Source of the DNA: Minisyncoccota bacterium
GTDB taxonomy: Bacteria > Patescibacteriota > Minisyncoccia > Moranbacterales > UBA2206
DNA length: 54,203 bases
Reading direction: 5' to 3'
Assembly: GCA_031291955.1 (NCBI GenBank)
Contig: JARLIA010000015.1
Span: 1-54,203, forward strand
The translations under genes and the position numbers were made by a program. Positions within the stretch are counted from its first letter, which is position 1; every line of letters begins with the position of its first letter. Shown piece after piece: positions 14,044 to 22,652 of the stretch. Under the pieces are notes generated by a model that was given only the letters and a program-made list of their open reading frames with translations, made no database searches and was not told where the DNA came from.

Positions 14044-14805
14044 TTATATTCTCGTCAGTATCTCACATCCTTTCTTCGTCACCGCCACCGTGTCTTCAAA
14101 ATGCGCGGAGAGTTTCCCGTCCTTGGTCACAAACGTCCAGCCGTCAGTGACCAGCTTGATGTAGCGTGAACCCGCGTTAATCATCGGCTCCAAAGCCAAG
14201 GTCATTCCCTCTTTCAAAACAACATCCCGCCAGCCGGAACGATAGTTGGGAATCTGCGGATCTTCGTGAAGTTTTTTTCCCACGCCATGTCCGACCAGAT
14301 CGCGAATGACGGAATATCCGTCCGCGCGCGCCCGGGCTTCCACTGCTGTCCCATATTCCGAAAGTTTGGCGCCGGCTTTTATTTTGGAAATTCCGGCATC
14401 GAGCGCTTCTCTTGTCGCTCTTACTAATTTATGCGCTTCTTCCGAAACCGATCCCACTTCAAATGTCCGCGCCATATCAGTGATGAAACCGTCAATCTCG
14501 ATCCCCATATCAATCTTCACCAGATCGCCGGCTTTGATTATTTTTTCCGCGCTCGGAATGCTGTGCACGATTTCATTGTTGAGCGACGCGCAAAGGGTGG
14601 CTGGATAGGGATTATCCTTTTCACCCTGGCCCTTGAAAGTCGGTTTTCCCCCATTTGAAAAAACAAGCTCTTCGGCAAGCTTGTCCAATTCTTCCGTGTT
14701 CACGCCGGGCGCGATTTTCCGCCCAACCTCCTCCATAATCAGAGCCAGAATCTTCCCGCTCCGCCGCATTTTTTCTATTTCCTCCTGAGTTTTAATATAT
14801 ATCAT
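14044..14805 (-). CDS. map: Methionine aminopeptidase, type I
   Basis: 253 residues. Removes the initiator Met. Pita-bread fold metal ligands are seen in order: Asp in KIDMGIEID and FITDMART, His in HGVGKKLHEDP, Glu in LALEPM and Glu in HFEDTVAVT. It is 15 bases after adk, the standard secY-adk-map order. The usual infA-rpmJ-rpsM-rpsK-rpoA tail does not follow; the unit ends here against a convergent plus-strand operon. Confidence 0.96.
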   Translation of the reverse strand: MIYIKTQEEIEKMRRSGKILALIMEEVGRKIAPGVNTEELDKLAEELVFSNGGKPTFKGQGEKDNPYPATLCASLNNEIVHSIPSAEKIIKAGDLVKIDMGIEIDGFITDMARTFEVGSVSEEAHKLVRATREALDAGISKIKAGAKLSEYGTAVEARARADGYSVIRDLVGHGVGKKLHEDPQIPNYRSGWRDVVLKEGMTLALEPMINAGSRYIKLVTDGWTFVTKDGKLSAHFEDTVAVTKKGCEILTRI

Positions 14806-14820
14806 AGTGGCTTAATTTTC

Positions 14821-15477
14821 TTAAGAGTCATAAACTCCAAGATTGCTCAAAATATCTTCAAACACTTTCTCGATCGTCTGCGCGCCGTCAATCTCAATAA
14901 TCTTACCCTTATTTTCATAATACGCTACCACCGGTAAAGTTTCTTTCTCAAAAACTTTCAACCTTTTTTCAATTCCTTCTGGCGTATCATCCGTCCGCTG
15001 AGTGATTTTTCCGCCGCAATCCAGACATTTATCTTCCTCGCTTTTAACATCTTTTCCCATAATCCAAACGCTCTTGCATTTCTCGCACACCCACCGTTTA
15101 GAAATTCTTTTGACCGATTCTTCCTTGGACAATTTGATGTAAACAACTGCGTCCGTTTCGCGTCCGAACTCGCGCATCGCATGCTCGAAATATTCCGTCT
15201 GATCCATATTCCGGGGAAAACCGTCAAATACAATACCTTTTTCGCGCGAGATATCATTCAGCTTTATGGTAAAGATTTCTTCTAAAATCCTTTTTGGCAC
15301 CAGCGTCTTAGTAACGTTCTGGATCTGCCAAACTTCTTTCCCGAGCGGCGTATCCATCTTGGCTACTTCCCGCAGGAACTTGCCCATATCGATATGCTCG
15401 AGCTTGAATTTGGCCGCCATTTTTTCCGCCTGCGTCCCCTTGCCGGAACCCTGCGGACCGAGGATTACAATATTCAT
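14821..15477 (-). CDS. adk: Adenylate kinase, zinc-LID form
   Basis: 218 residues, long form. P-loop GPQGSGKGTQ at 8-17, AMP site with GFPRNMDQTEYF, and an expanded LID bearing two CxxC pairs (CEKC and CLDC) expected to bind zinc. It balances AMP, ADP and ATP. Between secY and map as in many bacteria; a family A repeat separates it from secY. Confidence 0.97.
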   Translation of the reverse strand: MNIVILGPQGSGKGTQAEKMAAKFKLEHIDMGKFLREVAKMDTPLGKEVWQIQNVTKTLVPKRILEEIFTIKLNDISREKGIVFDGFPRNMDQTEYFEHAMREFGRETDAVVYIKLSKEESVKRISKRWVCEKCKSVWIMGKDVKSEEDKCLDCGGKITQRTDDTPEGIEKRLKVFEKETLPVVAYYENKGKIIEIDGAQTIEKVFEDILSNLGVYDS

Positions 15478-15640
15478 AAATTTTCAATTTCTAATTTTCA
15501 ATTTTTCTGGCTACGCCAGATCTCGCGAAGCGAGACAAACAATTTTCAATTATTCAATTTTAAAATTCACAGTTTTTTTCATTTGGAAAATTGGAAATTG
15601 TTTAGAAATTATAAATTGAAAATTGAAAATTCGAGCGAAG
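15478..15640. repeat. Family A spacer repeat, copy 2 with conserved mini-hairpins
   Basis: Lies between secY and adk. Same build as at 1-160: TTTTCAATTT arms, then CTGGC-TAC-GCCAG and TCTCGC-GAA-GCGAGA. The stems are identical to copy 1 while the 3-base loops differ (TAC for TGC, GAA for ATA). The shared word GGAAATTGTTTAGAAATTAT follows. This pattern suggests that the hairpin structure is kept. Confidence 0.8.
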
Positions 15641-15648
15641 CAAGGCAT

Positions 15649-16920
15649 TTAAAACCCTTCGTAGTCCCGCATGACCAATTGCCCCTGGACCTGCTGGATG
15701 ATTTCGATGACGACCGCCACCACAATCAAAAGCCCGGTGCCGCCGATCGAAACTGAGCCGATGTTGGTGAAAGCTTGGACGATGAAAGGCAAGACAGCAA
15801 TCAGTCCCAGGAAAATGGCGCCTGAAAGAGTCACCCGATTCATGATCTTATGGAGATATTCCATGGTATTTTTCCCAGGTCGGATGCCAGGAATATAACC
15901 GCCTTGTTTTTGGAGATTCTCGGAAATCTGCTCCGGATCAAAGACGACGGCCGTATAAAAATAAGTAAACGCCACGACCAAAATAAAATAGACAATCCCG
16001 TAAAACCAATGGTTCTGAAAAATATTCCCGACCGTTCGGGCGATGCCGGCCACCGTCGCGTTGGCGGAAGTCGAGAAAAAACTGGCAACCATGCCCGGAA
16101 AAAGCATGATGGAAAGCGCGAAAATGATCGGGATCACGCCGGCCTGATTGATACGCAGCGGCAAATGAGTGGAGGTTCCGCCGTACATTTTGTTGCCGCG
16201 GATCCGTTTGGCATAAGCCACCGGAATGTTCCGCTGTCCTTCCGTCACAAACACAATGGCCGCAATGGCTGCGACAACAATCGCCAGAAAAAATATGTAA
16301 GTAAAAAGTTGGGACGGATCCCAAGTGGCCGCCAATTGCGAAATGGCCGAAGGGAGGCCCGAAACAATTCCAGCAAAGATAATGATCGAAACTCCGTTGC
16401 CAATTTTCTTTTCCGTGATGAGCTCGCCCAACCACATAAGAAAGACGGTCCCGGCCACCGCCACAAAAAGGATAGTAATGATTGCCATTAGATTGGTGGA
16501 AAGTAGGATGTTTTGTGATTTAAAAAGAGCAATCATACCAATCGTCTGAAGTGCCGCCAAGGGCACTGTCAACCACCTCGTCCATTGATTGAATTTCTCT
16601 CGTCCCGCTTCGCCTTCTTCCTTGTACATCTGCTCCAGGCCCGGCACTACCATCGTCAAAAGCTGCATAATGATGGAAGAAGTAATATAAGGACCGACAC
16701 CCAGCATAACAATCGAAATACTGGATAGCCCCCGTCCGGAAAATAGATTGAGAAGTCCGAAAAATTGGTTGTCGGAAAAGAAAACCTTGAGTTTCTCCTG
16801 GTCAATGCCAGGCACCGGAATATTAGCTACCAGCCGGAAAATCAACAAAAGCGCCAGTACAAAAAGAATTTTGTTCCGGAGCTCCTTGACTTTGAAGATT
16901 TGACGAAGCTTTTCAAACAT
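15649..16920 (-). CDS. secY: Preprotein translocase subunit SecY
   Basis: 423 residues, ten membrane spans. Forms the protein-conducting channel. Family signatures include the N-terminal KIxF-type helix (LRNKILFVLALLLIFRLVANI), GVGPYITSSIIMQLLTMVVP in span 2 and GxxLPFSLRI-like text replaced by STHLPLRINQAGVIPIIFA after span 5/6, with the C-terminal cytoplasmic LQKQGGYIPGIRPGK. It follows rplO in the spc operon. Confidence 0.97.
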   Translation of the reverse strand: MFEKLRQIFKVKELRNKILFVLALLLIFRLVANIPVPGIDQEKLKVFFSDNQFFGLLNLFSGRGLSSISIVMLGVGPYITSSIIMQLLTMVVPGLEQMYKEEGEAGREKFNQWTRWLTVPLAALQTIGMIALFKSQNILLSTNLMAIITILFVAVAGTVFLMWLGELITEKKIGNGVSIIIFAGIVSGLPSAISQLAATWDPSQLFTYIFFLAIVVAAIAAIVFVTEGQRNIPVAYAKRIRGNKMYGGTSTHLPLRINQAGVIPIIFALSIMLFPGMVASFFSTSANATVAGIARTVGNIFQNHWFYGIVYFILVVAFTYFYTAVVFDPEQISENLQKQGGYIPGIRPGKNTMEYLHKIMNRVTLSGAIFLGLIAVLPFIVQAFTNIGSVSIGGTGLLIVVAVVIEIIQQVQGQLVMRDYEGF

Positions 16921-16972
16921 AGTTCAGTGAACAAGGACCAGTGATCAGTGCATGTAAACCTCTTGCCAGCTA

Positions 16973-17404
16973 TTATTCACTGCTCTTTGTTTTTTGTTCA
17001 CCGGCAATTGATTTAGAAAGAAGTATTTTTTCCTCAAAAGAAAACTTCTTATCGTCTGATTTCGGTCCCAAAACTTTTACCCCTCGCCGGACGTCGCCCG
17101 CACTGAGAAAATCATTTTTCACCAGCTCGTCGATGGTGATTTTAGCGCCCGCCTCGAATTTTTTCGAAAGCGCTGAATATTTGACCACAACTTTTTTCGG
17201 CTTGAGCGAAGTGAAACCGCGCTTTTTTTTCATGTGATCGATAAGAGTCGAGCGACCACCTTCAAAAAGCGGATCGACATTGCCACCGCTCCGGGCTTTC
17301 TGGCCTTTGTTGCCGCGTCCGGAATAAGTTCCCTTTTTCCCGCCGCGCCCAACAGTTTTCCGCTTCTTCTTTTGGCCGCTTAATTTTAGAGTATTGATCT
17401 GCAT
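16973..17404 (-). CDS. rplO: 50S ribosomal protein L15
   Basis: 143 residues. N-terminal glycine/lysine-rich tail (KKRKTVGRGGKKGTYSGRGNKGQ) that threads into 23S rRNA, then RSGGNVDPLFEGGRSTL and a C-terminal globular domain. It directly follows rpsE after 30 bases, with no L30 gene between them. An extra C-terminal segment is coded near the spacer. Confidence 0.95.
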   Translation of the reverse strand: MQINTLKLSGQKKKRKTVGRGGKKGTYSGRGNKGQKARSGGNVDPLFEGGRSTLIDHMKKKRGFTSLKPKKVVVKYSALSKKFEAGAKITIDELVKNDFLSAGDVRRGVKVLGPKSDDKKFSFEEKILLSKSIAGEQKTKSSE

Positions 17405-17434
17405 ATCTTCTTAGTTTCTTAGTTTCTTAGTTTC
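17405..17434. repeat. Family D spacer (ttagtttc reiterations)
   Basis: Three copies of TTAGTTTC between rpsE and rplO, the place where rpmD (L30) would be in most bacteria. There is no room for a gene. Confidence 0.5.
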
Positions 17435-17962
17435 CTATTTTTTTACTTCCTCAATTTCTTTTTCTGTCTTTTCAGCTCTTGCTTTTCTAGTCTTTGGCAT
17501 ATTAAACGTCGCCAGCGCCTTTACCGTCGCCCGGGCGACATTGATCTTGTTGGAAGTGCCTAGTGATTTTGAAACGATATCCTTAATACCCGCGTAATCA
17601 ACAACCGCTCGCACGGCGCCGCCAGCCACAATTCCGCGCCCTTCCCGGGCCGGTTTCAAAAGCACCTTGGCGCTGCCTGATTTCATAAAGATATCGTGCG
17701 GAATAGTGTTTTTGCTCATCGCGACCGTCACCATATTTTTCTTAGCATCATCAAAGGCCTTCTTGATCGCGTCCGAGACGTCTCCGCCTTTGCCAATGCC
17801 CACGCCCACTTTTCCTTTACGATTGCCGATAACTAAGGTTGCTCTGAAACGAAAACGGCGTCCGCCTTTCACCACTCGAGTCACTCTCGCCAAATCCAAA
17901 AGCTTCTGGTCGTATTCCGGTTTTTCTCTCTTGGTCCTGGGTCTTTTATTATCTCTTGCCAT
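17435..17962 (-). CDS. rpsE: 30S ribosomal protein S5
   Basis: 175 residues. KGGRRFRFRATLVIGNRKGKVGVGIGKG of the dsRBD-like N-domain is clear, with the S5 C-domain AREGRGIVAGGAVRAVVDYAG after it. The C-terminus is extended by a Lys/Glu-rich tail. Located in the spc operon between rplR and rplO. Confidence 0.96.
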   Translation of the reverse strand: MARDNKRPRTKREKPEYDQKLLDLARVTRVVKGGRRFRFRATLVIGNRKGKVGVGIGKGGDVSDAIKKAFDDAKKNMVTVAMSKNTIPHDIFMKSGSAKVLLKPAREGRGIVAGGAVRAVVDYAGIKDIVSKSLGTSNKINVARATVKALATFNMPKTRKARAEKTEKEIEEVKK

Positions 17963-18028
17963 AATAATCGCGAATCGTGGAACGCGTAGCGTGAAACGTT
18001 ATGCGTTGCGCGTTATGCGTTATGCGTT
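17963..18028. repeat. Family C spacer (gcgttatgcgtt reiterations)
   Basis: Spacer between rplR and rpsE with CGTGGAACGCGTAGCGTGAAACG on one side and repeated GTTATGCGTTATGCG on the other; partly self-complementary. Related copies occur at 20979-21034, 35205-35290, 41400-41440 and 47602-47705. Confidence 0.55.
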
Positions 18029-18376
18029 TTAGAATTTTAGTCCACCTTCTCTTGCTCCTTCCGCAAGAGCTTTCACTTTGCCGTGATATTTATATCCGCT
18101 TCGATCAAAAACCACTTCGCTGATTTTCTTCTCCAGACATTTTTTGGCCAGCGCCTCTCCGGCAGCTTTCGCGCCGGCAATATCGTTTTTGGATGCCTTG
18201 ATTTCTTTCGCCTGGACCGTCGCGAGCGTCACGCCTTTCGTGTCATCAATGACTTGGGCGCTGATGTTTTTAAGACTCCGAAAAACCGCCAGTCTCGGCC
18301 GCTCTGGCGTGCCGGAAACTTTGGCCCTAACGCGCCTTTTCCGATGAAGTCTTAATTTGTTACGACTATTTTTCAT
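18029..18376 (-). CDS. rplR: 50S ribosomal protein L18
   Basis: 115 residues, usual bacterial length. 5S rRNA-binding protein: [24 protein letters not shown]-terminal segment and C-terminal [26 protein letters not shown] motif. spc operon between rplF and rpsE. Confidence 0.96.
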   Translation of the reverse strand: MKNSRNKLRLHRKRRVRAKVSGTPERPRLAVFRSLKNISAQVIDDTKGVTLATVQAKEIKASKNDIAGAKAAGEALAKKCLEKKISEVVFDRSGYKYHGKVKALAEGAREGGLKF

Positions 18377-18405
18377 GATTCTTTCTGAATGGTTAATTTC
18401 TATAT

Positions 18406-18954
18406 CTACTTTGTTCCGGCTTTCTTACCGACTTTCCGCCTGACTTTCTCGCCCTGATATCTGAATCCTTTACCCTTGTAAGGTTCCACTTTTTTGAGCG
18501 CGCGCACAACAGCTGCGAACTGTCCGACTTTCTGTTTGTCGATTCCGGATATGATCAGCACGTTGTTTTCCTTTTCGGCCAGTTTGGCTTCCACGCCCTC
18601 CGGAACAGTAACGTCGACTGGATGAGAAAAGCCCAAGGCCAAATTGATTTTCTTTCCAGCCACCGCCATCCGATAACCTACGCCCTGAAGCTCCAGCTTT
18701 TTCTCATAGCCGTCTTTCACGCCGGTAATCACGTTGTTCACTAATGCCCGGGTGAGCCCCCAAATAGCGCTCGCTTCCTTAGAATTTCTGGCCTTCTCTA
18801 TTGTAATTTCTTTTTCAACAATGTTAACTTTAGCCTGCGGATTGATTTCCAAGCTCAAAGACCCCTTTGGACCCTTAGCTTCCAAGATTCCGTCAGTAAC
18901 TTTCACTTCCACTCCATCTGGAATTGCAATTGGTTTTTTCCCGATCTTTGACAT
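18406..18954 (-). CDS. rplF: 50S ribosomal protein L6
   Basis: 182 residues from the ATG at 18954 (MSKIGKKPI), five codons inside the longest frame. Two L6 domains, with the C-terminal signature [20 protein letters not shown]. Binds the sarcin-ricin region. spc operon between rpsH and rplR. Confidence 0.95.
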   Translation of the reverse strand: MSKIGKKPIAIPDGVEVKVTDGILEAKGPKGSLSLEINPQAKVNIVEKEITIEKARNSKEASAIWGLTRALVNNVITGVKDGYEKKLELQGVGYRMAVAGKKINLALGFSHPVDVTVPEGVEAKLAEKENNVLIISGIDKQKVGQFAAVVRALKKVEPYKGKGFRYQGEKVRRKVGKKAGTK

Positions 18955-18990
18955 ACTTTTTTGATTCAAATTAACTTCTTGATTTACGAA

Positions 18991-19392
18991 CTACCAGACC
19001 TCGCAGATATATTCTCCTCCCAGACCGAGCTTCTTCGACTCTTCGCCAGTCATAACGCCTTTGGAGGTGGAAATTATCGCAACGCCATAACTATTCTTAA
19101 CATTCTTAATATCCTTGTTTTTAATATAGATTCTTTGCCCTAAATGGCTGACTTTCTTGAGTCCACTGATAGCCGGCGTTTTTTTAGTATTGTTTTCCCG
19201 GTGATATTTCAAAATTATCCGAATTGCTCTGGCATCCGCGCCCTTATCCGGATAAACCGATTCAACAAAACCTTCACGCTCCAAAATCCTAGCCAAAGCT
19301 AGTTTGAGTTTAGAATGGTCAACCTTAACTTCCGCGTGTCCGGCCATTTGTGCGTTTCGAATTTTAGTTAACATTTCCGATATCTTATCCAT
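18991..19392 (-). CDS. rpsH: 30S ribosomal protein S8
   Basis: 133 residues. The N-terminal MLTKIRNAQMAGHAEV helix and C-terminal ISTSKGVMTGEESKKLGLGGEYICEVW signature are typical. The gene is 115 bases downstream of rpsN, an unusually wide gap for this operon, filled with AT-rich repeats. Confidence 0.96.
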   Translation of the reverse strand: MDKISEMLTKIRNAQMAGHAEVKVDHSKLKLALARILEREGFVESVYPDKGADARAIRIILKYHRENNTKKTPAISGLKKVSHLGQRIYIKNKDIKNVKNSYGVAIISTSKGVMTGEESKKLGLGGEYICEVW

Positions 19393-19508
19393 AATTTGTT
19401 GAGATTAACTTAGTTTTTTCCTGACAAATATACAAATTTAAATACAAATATTACAGAGGGGGAATTTTATTTGCAGTATTTATACTGAAATTCGTACATT
19501 TGCCAGAC
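19393..19508. repeat. Spacer between rpsN and rpsH with tacaaata repeats and a CAGTAT palindrome
   Basis: Contains ACAAATATACAAATTTAAATACAAATATT (family E-like) and a perfect short palindrome CAGTAT-TT-ATACTG near 19472-19486. No coding potential is seen. Confidence 0.45.
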
Positions 19509-19694
19509 TTACCAGGACGCTTTCCTTACTCCAGGAATCTGTCCCGTACTTGCCAACTCACGAAAGCAGATCCGACAAATATCAAATTGCCGCATATACC
19601 CATGCTTCCGTCCGCAACGCCAGCAGCGTCGAACGGTTCGGGATGAAAATTTCGGTTTTTTTCTAGCTCTCGCTTCTACAGACTTCTTAGCCAT
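19509..19694 (-). CDS. rpsN: 30S ribosomal protein S14, zinc-binding type
   Basis: 61 residues, the short S14 form. Two CxxC pairs (CWRC and CRIC) bind zinc; the C-terminal [14 protein letters not shown] is diagnostic. spc operon between rplE and rpsH. Confidence 0.96.
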   Translation of the reverse strand: MAKKSVEARARKKPKFSSRTVRRCWRCGRKHGYMRQFDICRICFRELASTGQIPGVRKASW

Positions 19695-19724
19695 AATCTT
19701 AAAATTTCTTAAGCCTAGTTAAAT

Positions 19725-20264
19725 TTATTTCTCCATCGGAAATCCCAACAACTGAAATAGCTTCAGTCCTTTTTCTCTGTTGCCAGCATTCGTCACCACC
19801 GTCACTTCCAGAGGAAAAGTTGTTTTGACATATTCTGGCAAAATTTCCGGGAAAATCAGGTGTTCGCGGATACCGATATTGAGATTGCCATTCTGATCCA
19901 CGGCCGTTGCCTTTATTCCATGGAAGTCCCGAACGCGAGGCAGAGCCGCCGCAACCAGTCTTTCGATGAAGTCCCACATCCTTCGGCCGCGCATGGTCAC
20001 TTTCATTCCGACTTCCAGCCCTTCCCGAATCTTGAAACCGGCAATCGATTTTTTGGCCTGAGTCGCCATCGGCTTCTGGCCAGTAATAGATGTCAGCGAC
20101 TTGGCCACATCGTCCACTATGCCAGAATCTTTCAGAAACTTCCCAATTCCAACATTAACCACCACTTTCTCAATCCTGGGCACTTCAAAAACATTGCCGA
20201 GCTTGAACTCTTTTTCCATTTCCGCGATAGCTGTCTTATTATATTTTTCCCTTATGCTTGTCAT
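19725..20264 (-). CDS. rplE: 50S ribosomal protein L5
   Basis: 179 residues. 5S rRNA-binding protein with VPRIEKVVVNVGIG, TGQKPMATQAKKSIAGFKIREG and FPLEVTVVTNA segments. Length and position between rplX and rpsN are standard. Confidence 0.96.
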   Translation of the reverse strand: MTSIREKYNKTAIAEMEKEFKLGNVFEVPRIEKVVVNVGIGKFLKDSGIVDDVAKSLTSITGQKPMATQAKKSIAGFKIREGLEVGMKVTMRGRRMWDFIERLVAAALPRVRDFHGIKATAVDQNGNLNIGIREHLIFPEILPEYVKTTFPLEVTVVTNAGNREKGLKLFQLLGFPMEK

Positions 20265-20289
20265 GTTATTTTATTCTAATTTAGTCCTC

Positions 20290-20601
20290 CTAAATTTCTG
20301 CTCCGCATTTTTTGCACACCCGATGCTTGTCCTGTTCCGTTACCTTAAACCCGACGCGCGTACCTTTCCCGCATTTGGGGCAAATAAGAAGCACGTTGGA
20401 AACAGTTATTTTCCGCGGCACTTCCACCCGCTGGCCCTTTTCGCCTTCTTTTCTGGGTCGGGAATGTTTCTTCACTATATTCAAACCCTCAACAATCACT
20501 TTTCTTTCTTGAGGAAACACACGCAGAACTTTCCCGGTTTTGTCCCGATCTTTTCCTGCGAGCATTTTTACATTGTCGTTCTTCTTTATCTTCATATTCA
20601 T
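20290..20601 (-). CDS. rplX: 50S ribosomal protein L24
   Basis: 103 residues. KOW motif at the N-terminus (KKNDNVKMLAGKDRDKTGKV), followed by the KKHSRPRKEGEKGQRV loop and a CPKC...CKKC zinc-type pair near the C-terminus. Start may be Met1 or Met3. spc operon between rplN and rplE. Confidence 0.95.
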   Translation of the reverse strand: MNMKIKKNDNVKMLAGKDRDKTGKVLRVFPQERKVIVEGLNIVKKHSRPRKEGEKGQRVEVPRKITVSNVLLICPKCGKGTRVGFKVTEQDKHRVCKKCGAEI

Positions 20602-20612
20602 CGCTATGTGAT

Positions 20613-20978
20613 TTATAATACTTCCGGCGCGAGCGAAACGATCTTGGAAAATCCCCGGTCACGAATTTCCCGAGCAATCGGCCCGAAGATACGCGTTCCT
20701 TTCGGCTCTTTCCCGTCTATAATCACGGCCGCATTCTCGTCAAAACGGATATAGGAACCGTCTTTCCGGCGAAATTCTTTCCGCTGACGAACAATAACTG
20801 CTCTGACTTTGTCGCCTTTTTTCACCATTCCCCGCGGTTCAGCCGATTTCACCGAAGCGACGACGATATCGCCGATTCCGGCAAAGCGCCGCCGAGTTCC
20901 GCCGAGCACCTTGAAACACTCGATCATCTTGGCGCCGGTATTATCCGCAACTTTTAACCATGTTTCTGCTTGTATCAT
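20613..20978 (-). CDS. rplN: 50S ribosomal protein L14
   Basis: 121 residues. [17 protein letters not shown] start and the signature [11 protein letters not shown] plus [24 protein letters not shown] are classic. spc operon between rpsQ and rplX. Confidence 0.97.
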   Translation of the reverse strand: MIQAETWLKVADNTGAKMIECFKVLGGTRRRFAGIGDIVVASVKSAEPRGMVKKGDKVRAVIVRQRKEFRRKDGSYIRFDENAAVIIDGKEPKGTRIFGPIAREIRDRGFSKIVSLAPEVL

Positions 20979-21034
20979 GTCTTCGTGAATCGCGTAACAT
21001 AAAGCGTGAAGCGTTTTACGTTATGCGTTATGCG
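20979..21034. repeat. Family C spacer (gcgttatgcgtt)
   Basis: Between rpsQ and rplN: CGCGTAACATAAAGCGTGAAGCG followed by TTTTACGTTATGCGTTATGCGTTATGC, partly self-complementary. Confidence 0.6.
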
Positions 21035-21283
21035 TTATGCAATCTTGTATTTCTTGCTTTTACTCATCGGCCGGCAGGGAACAATCTCCACTGTATCGCC
21101 AGTCTTATGTTTATTCTCTTCGTCGTGAACCCGGTATCTCTTGGTTGAGGTATATTTCTTCCGGTATTTGGCGTGCGTCTTAAAAGTATCCACTGCCACC
21201 ACTATCGTCTTATCCGCCGCATCACTGACTACGGTTCCTTTTTTCCGGGCTACTATTTTATTGTCATTCAGATTCTTTTCCAT
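21035..21283 (-). CDS. rpsQ: 30S ribosomal protein S17
   Basis: 82 residues. OB-fold protein with KKGTVVSDAADKTIVVAVDTFKTH, KYRKKYTSTKRYRVHDEENKHKTGD and CRPMSKSKKYKI signatures. S10 operon between rpmC and rplN. Confidence 0.96.
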   Translation of the reverse strand: MEKNLNDNKIVARKKGTVVSDAADKTIVVAVDTFKTHAKYRKKYTSTKRYRVHDEENKHKTGDTVEIVPCRPMSKSKKYKIA

Positions 21284-21297
21284 TGATTTAGAATATC

Positions 21298-21486
21298 TTA
21301 TTTATCGCTAGCACCGAGAATAGTGAGGATTTTGGCCACATCCCTTTTCTCATTCCGCGCTTCCCGATTATTCTTTACTTGTTTGGCCGCAATATCAAAC
21401 CGAATATTCCGAATCTTGTCCCTTTTTTCGGCCAACATTTTCTTAAGCTCTTCTATATTTTTATCGCGTAATTCTTTAATTTTCAT
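21298..21486 (-). CDS. rpmC: 50S ribosomal protein L29
   Basis: 62 residues from the ATG at 21486 (MKIKELRDKN); the frame is open 17 codons further upstream but that part overlaps rplP and looks non-coding. Two-helix protein at the exit tunnel, with KNNREARNEKRDVAKILTIL conserved. Between rplP and rpsQ. Confidence 0.92.
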   Translation of the reverse strand: MKIKELRDKNIEELKKMLAEKRDKIRNIRFDIAAKQVKNNREARNEKRDVAKILTILGASDK

Positions 21487-21520
21487 AATATTATTCGCTT
21501 TAATTCGTCTGCTTTCGCAA

Positions 21521-21931
21521 TTATTCTTTCTCGACAAACTTAGTTTTTACATTCAACTTGTATGACGCTAGCCGCATAGCTTCCTTGGCAGTTTCCCTTT
21601 TCACGCCATCCATCTCAAACATAACTGTTCCAGGCCGGACCACGGCTACAAAATGGTCGACTGCGCCTTTTCCTTTTCCCATCGGAGTTTCATCACCTTT
21701 TTTTGTCATAGGTTTGTCCGGAAAAATTCTGATCCAAATCTTACCGCCGCGCTGGATATAGCGGGTCATGGCGCGCCGAGCCGATTCTATCTGCCTGGCC
21801 GAAACCAGATTAGCTTCTTTGGACTTCAAACCGAAAGTGCCGAAATTCAATTCGTTTCCGCGCCCAGCTGTTCCGCGGATTGCTCCGCCGCGCTGGATCT
21901 TCCTGTGTTTTACTTTTTTCGGCATCAACAT
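21521..21931 (-). CDS. rplP: 50S ribosomal protein L16
   Basis: 136 residues; start Met1 or Met3 (MPKKVKHRK, 21925). The signature [28 protein letters not shown] and [17 protein letters not shown] are clear. Binds near the A-site finger. S10 operon between rpsC and rpmC. Confidence 0.96.
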   Translation of the reverse strand: MLMPKKVKHRKIQRGGAIRGTAGRGNELNFGTFGLKSKEANLVSARQIESARRAMTRYIQRGGKIWIRIFPDKPMTKKGDETPMGKGKGAVDHFVAVVRPGTVMFEMDGVKRETAKEAMRLASYKLNVKTKFVEKE

Positions 21932-21972
21932 AAATTCAATTCAAAGTTCAAAAATTAACAATACAATAACTT

Positions 21973-22629
21973 TTAACTTTTAACTTTTTCAAATACTTCT
22001 CCTTTGTACAGCCAGACCTTTACCCCTAATGTTCCATAAGTCGTAAAAGCGGTGGCTCTCGCGAAATCAATGTCGGAACGCAGAGTATGGAGGGGAATAG
22101 TTCCTTTGGCTGACCATTCGCGTCGGGACATTTCCGCTCCGCCCAACCGACCGGACATTTCTATCTTAACTCCTTTGATATTCTTATTCTTCATCACTTG
22201 ATCCAGCATCGACTTCATCGCTCTCCGGAACGGCATTCTTTTCTCCAGCTGTTCCACGATATTCTGCGCGACAATCATGGCTGATTCTTCAAAATGTTTG
22301 ACTTCCTGCACGTCCAAGCGCAGGTTGATATTTTTGTTCCTGTGAAAAAATTCCCGATGGATGTAGTTCTTGACATCTTCAATGCCGCTGCCGCCCCGTC
22401 CGATCAGCACGCCTGGGCGAGCGGTCTTGATGATAACCTTGATCATCTTGGCCGACCTTTCGATTTCCACGTCCGAAATTAAAGCCGCCTTCCACTTTTT
22501 CATGATGGAATTCCTGATCTCTATATCTTGTCTCAGGTTGAGCTTATATTCTTTTTTGCTGAACCACTTAGACCTCCAGCTTTGCGTAATGCCAATCCGG
22601 AGCCCGATCGGGTTAACTTTATTCCCCAT
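21973..22629 (-). CDS. rpsC: 30S ribosomal protein S3
   Basis: 218 residues. MGNKVNPIGLRIGITQSWRS start, KH-2 domain with RPGVLIGRGGSGIEDVK, and C-terminal MSGRLGGAEMSRREWSAKGTIPL. S10 operon between rplV and rplP. Confidence 0.97.
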   Translation of the reverse strand: MGNKVNPIGLRIGITQSWRSKWFSKKEYKLNLRQDIEIRNSIMKKWKAALISDVEIERSAKMIKVIIKTARPGVLIGRGGSGIEDVKNYIHREFFHRNKNINLRLDVQEVKHFEESAMIVAQNIVEQLEKRMPFRRAMKSMLDQVMKNKNIKGVKIEMSGRLGGAEMSRREWSAKGTIPLHTLRSDIDFARATAFTTYGTLGVKVWLYKGEVFEKVKS

Positions 22630-22652
22630 AAAATAAACTAATTTTTTTATAC

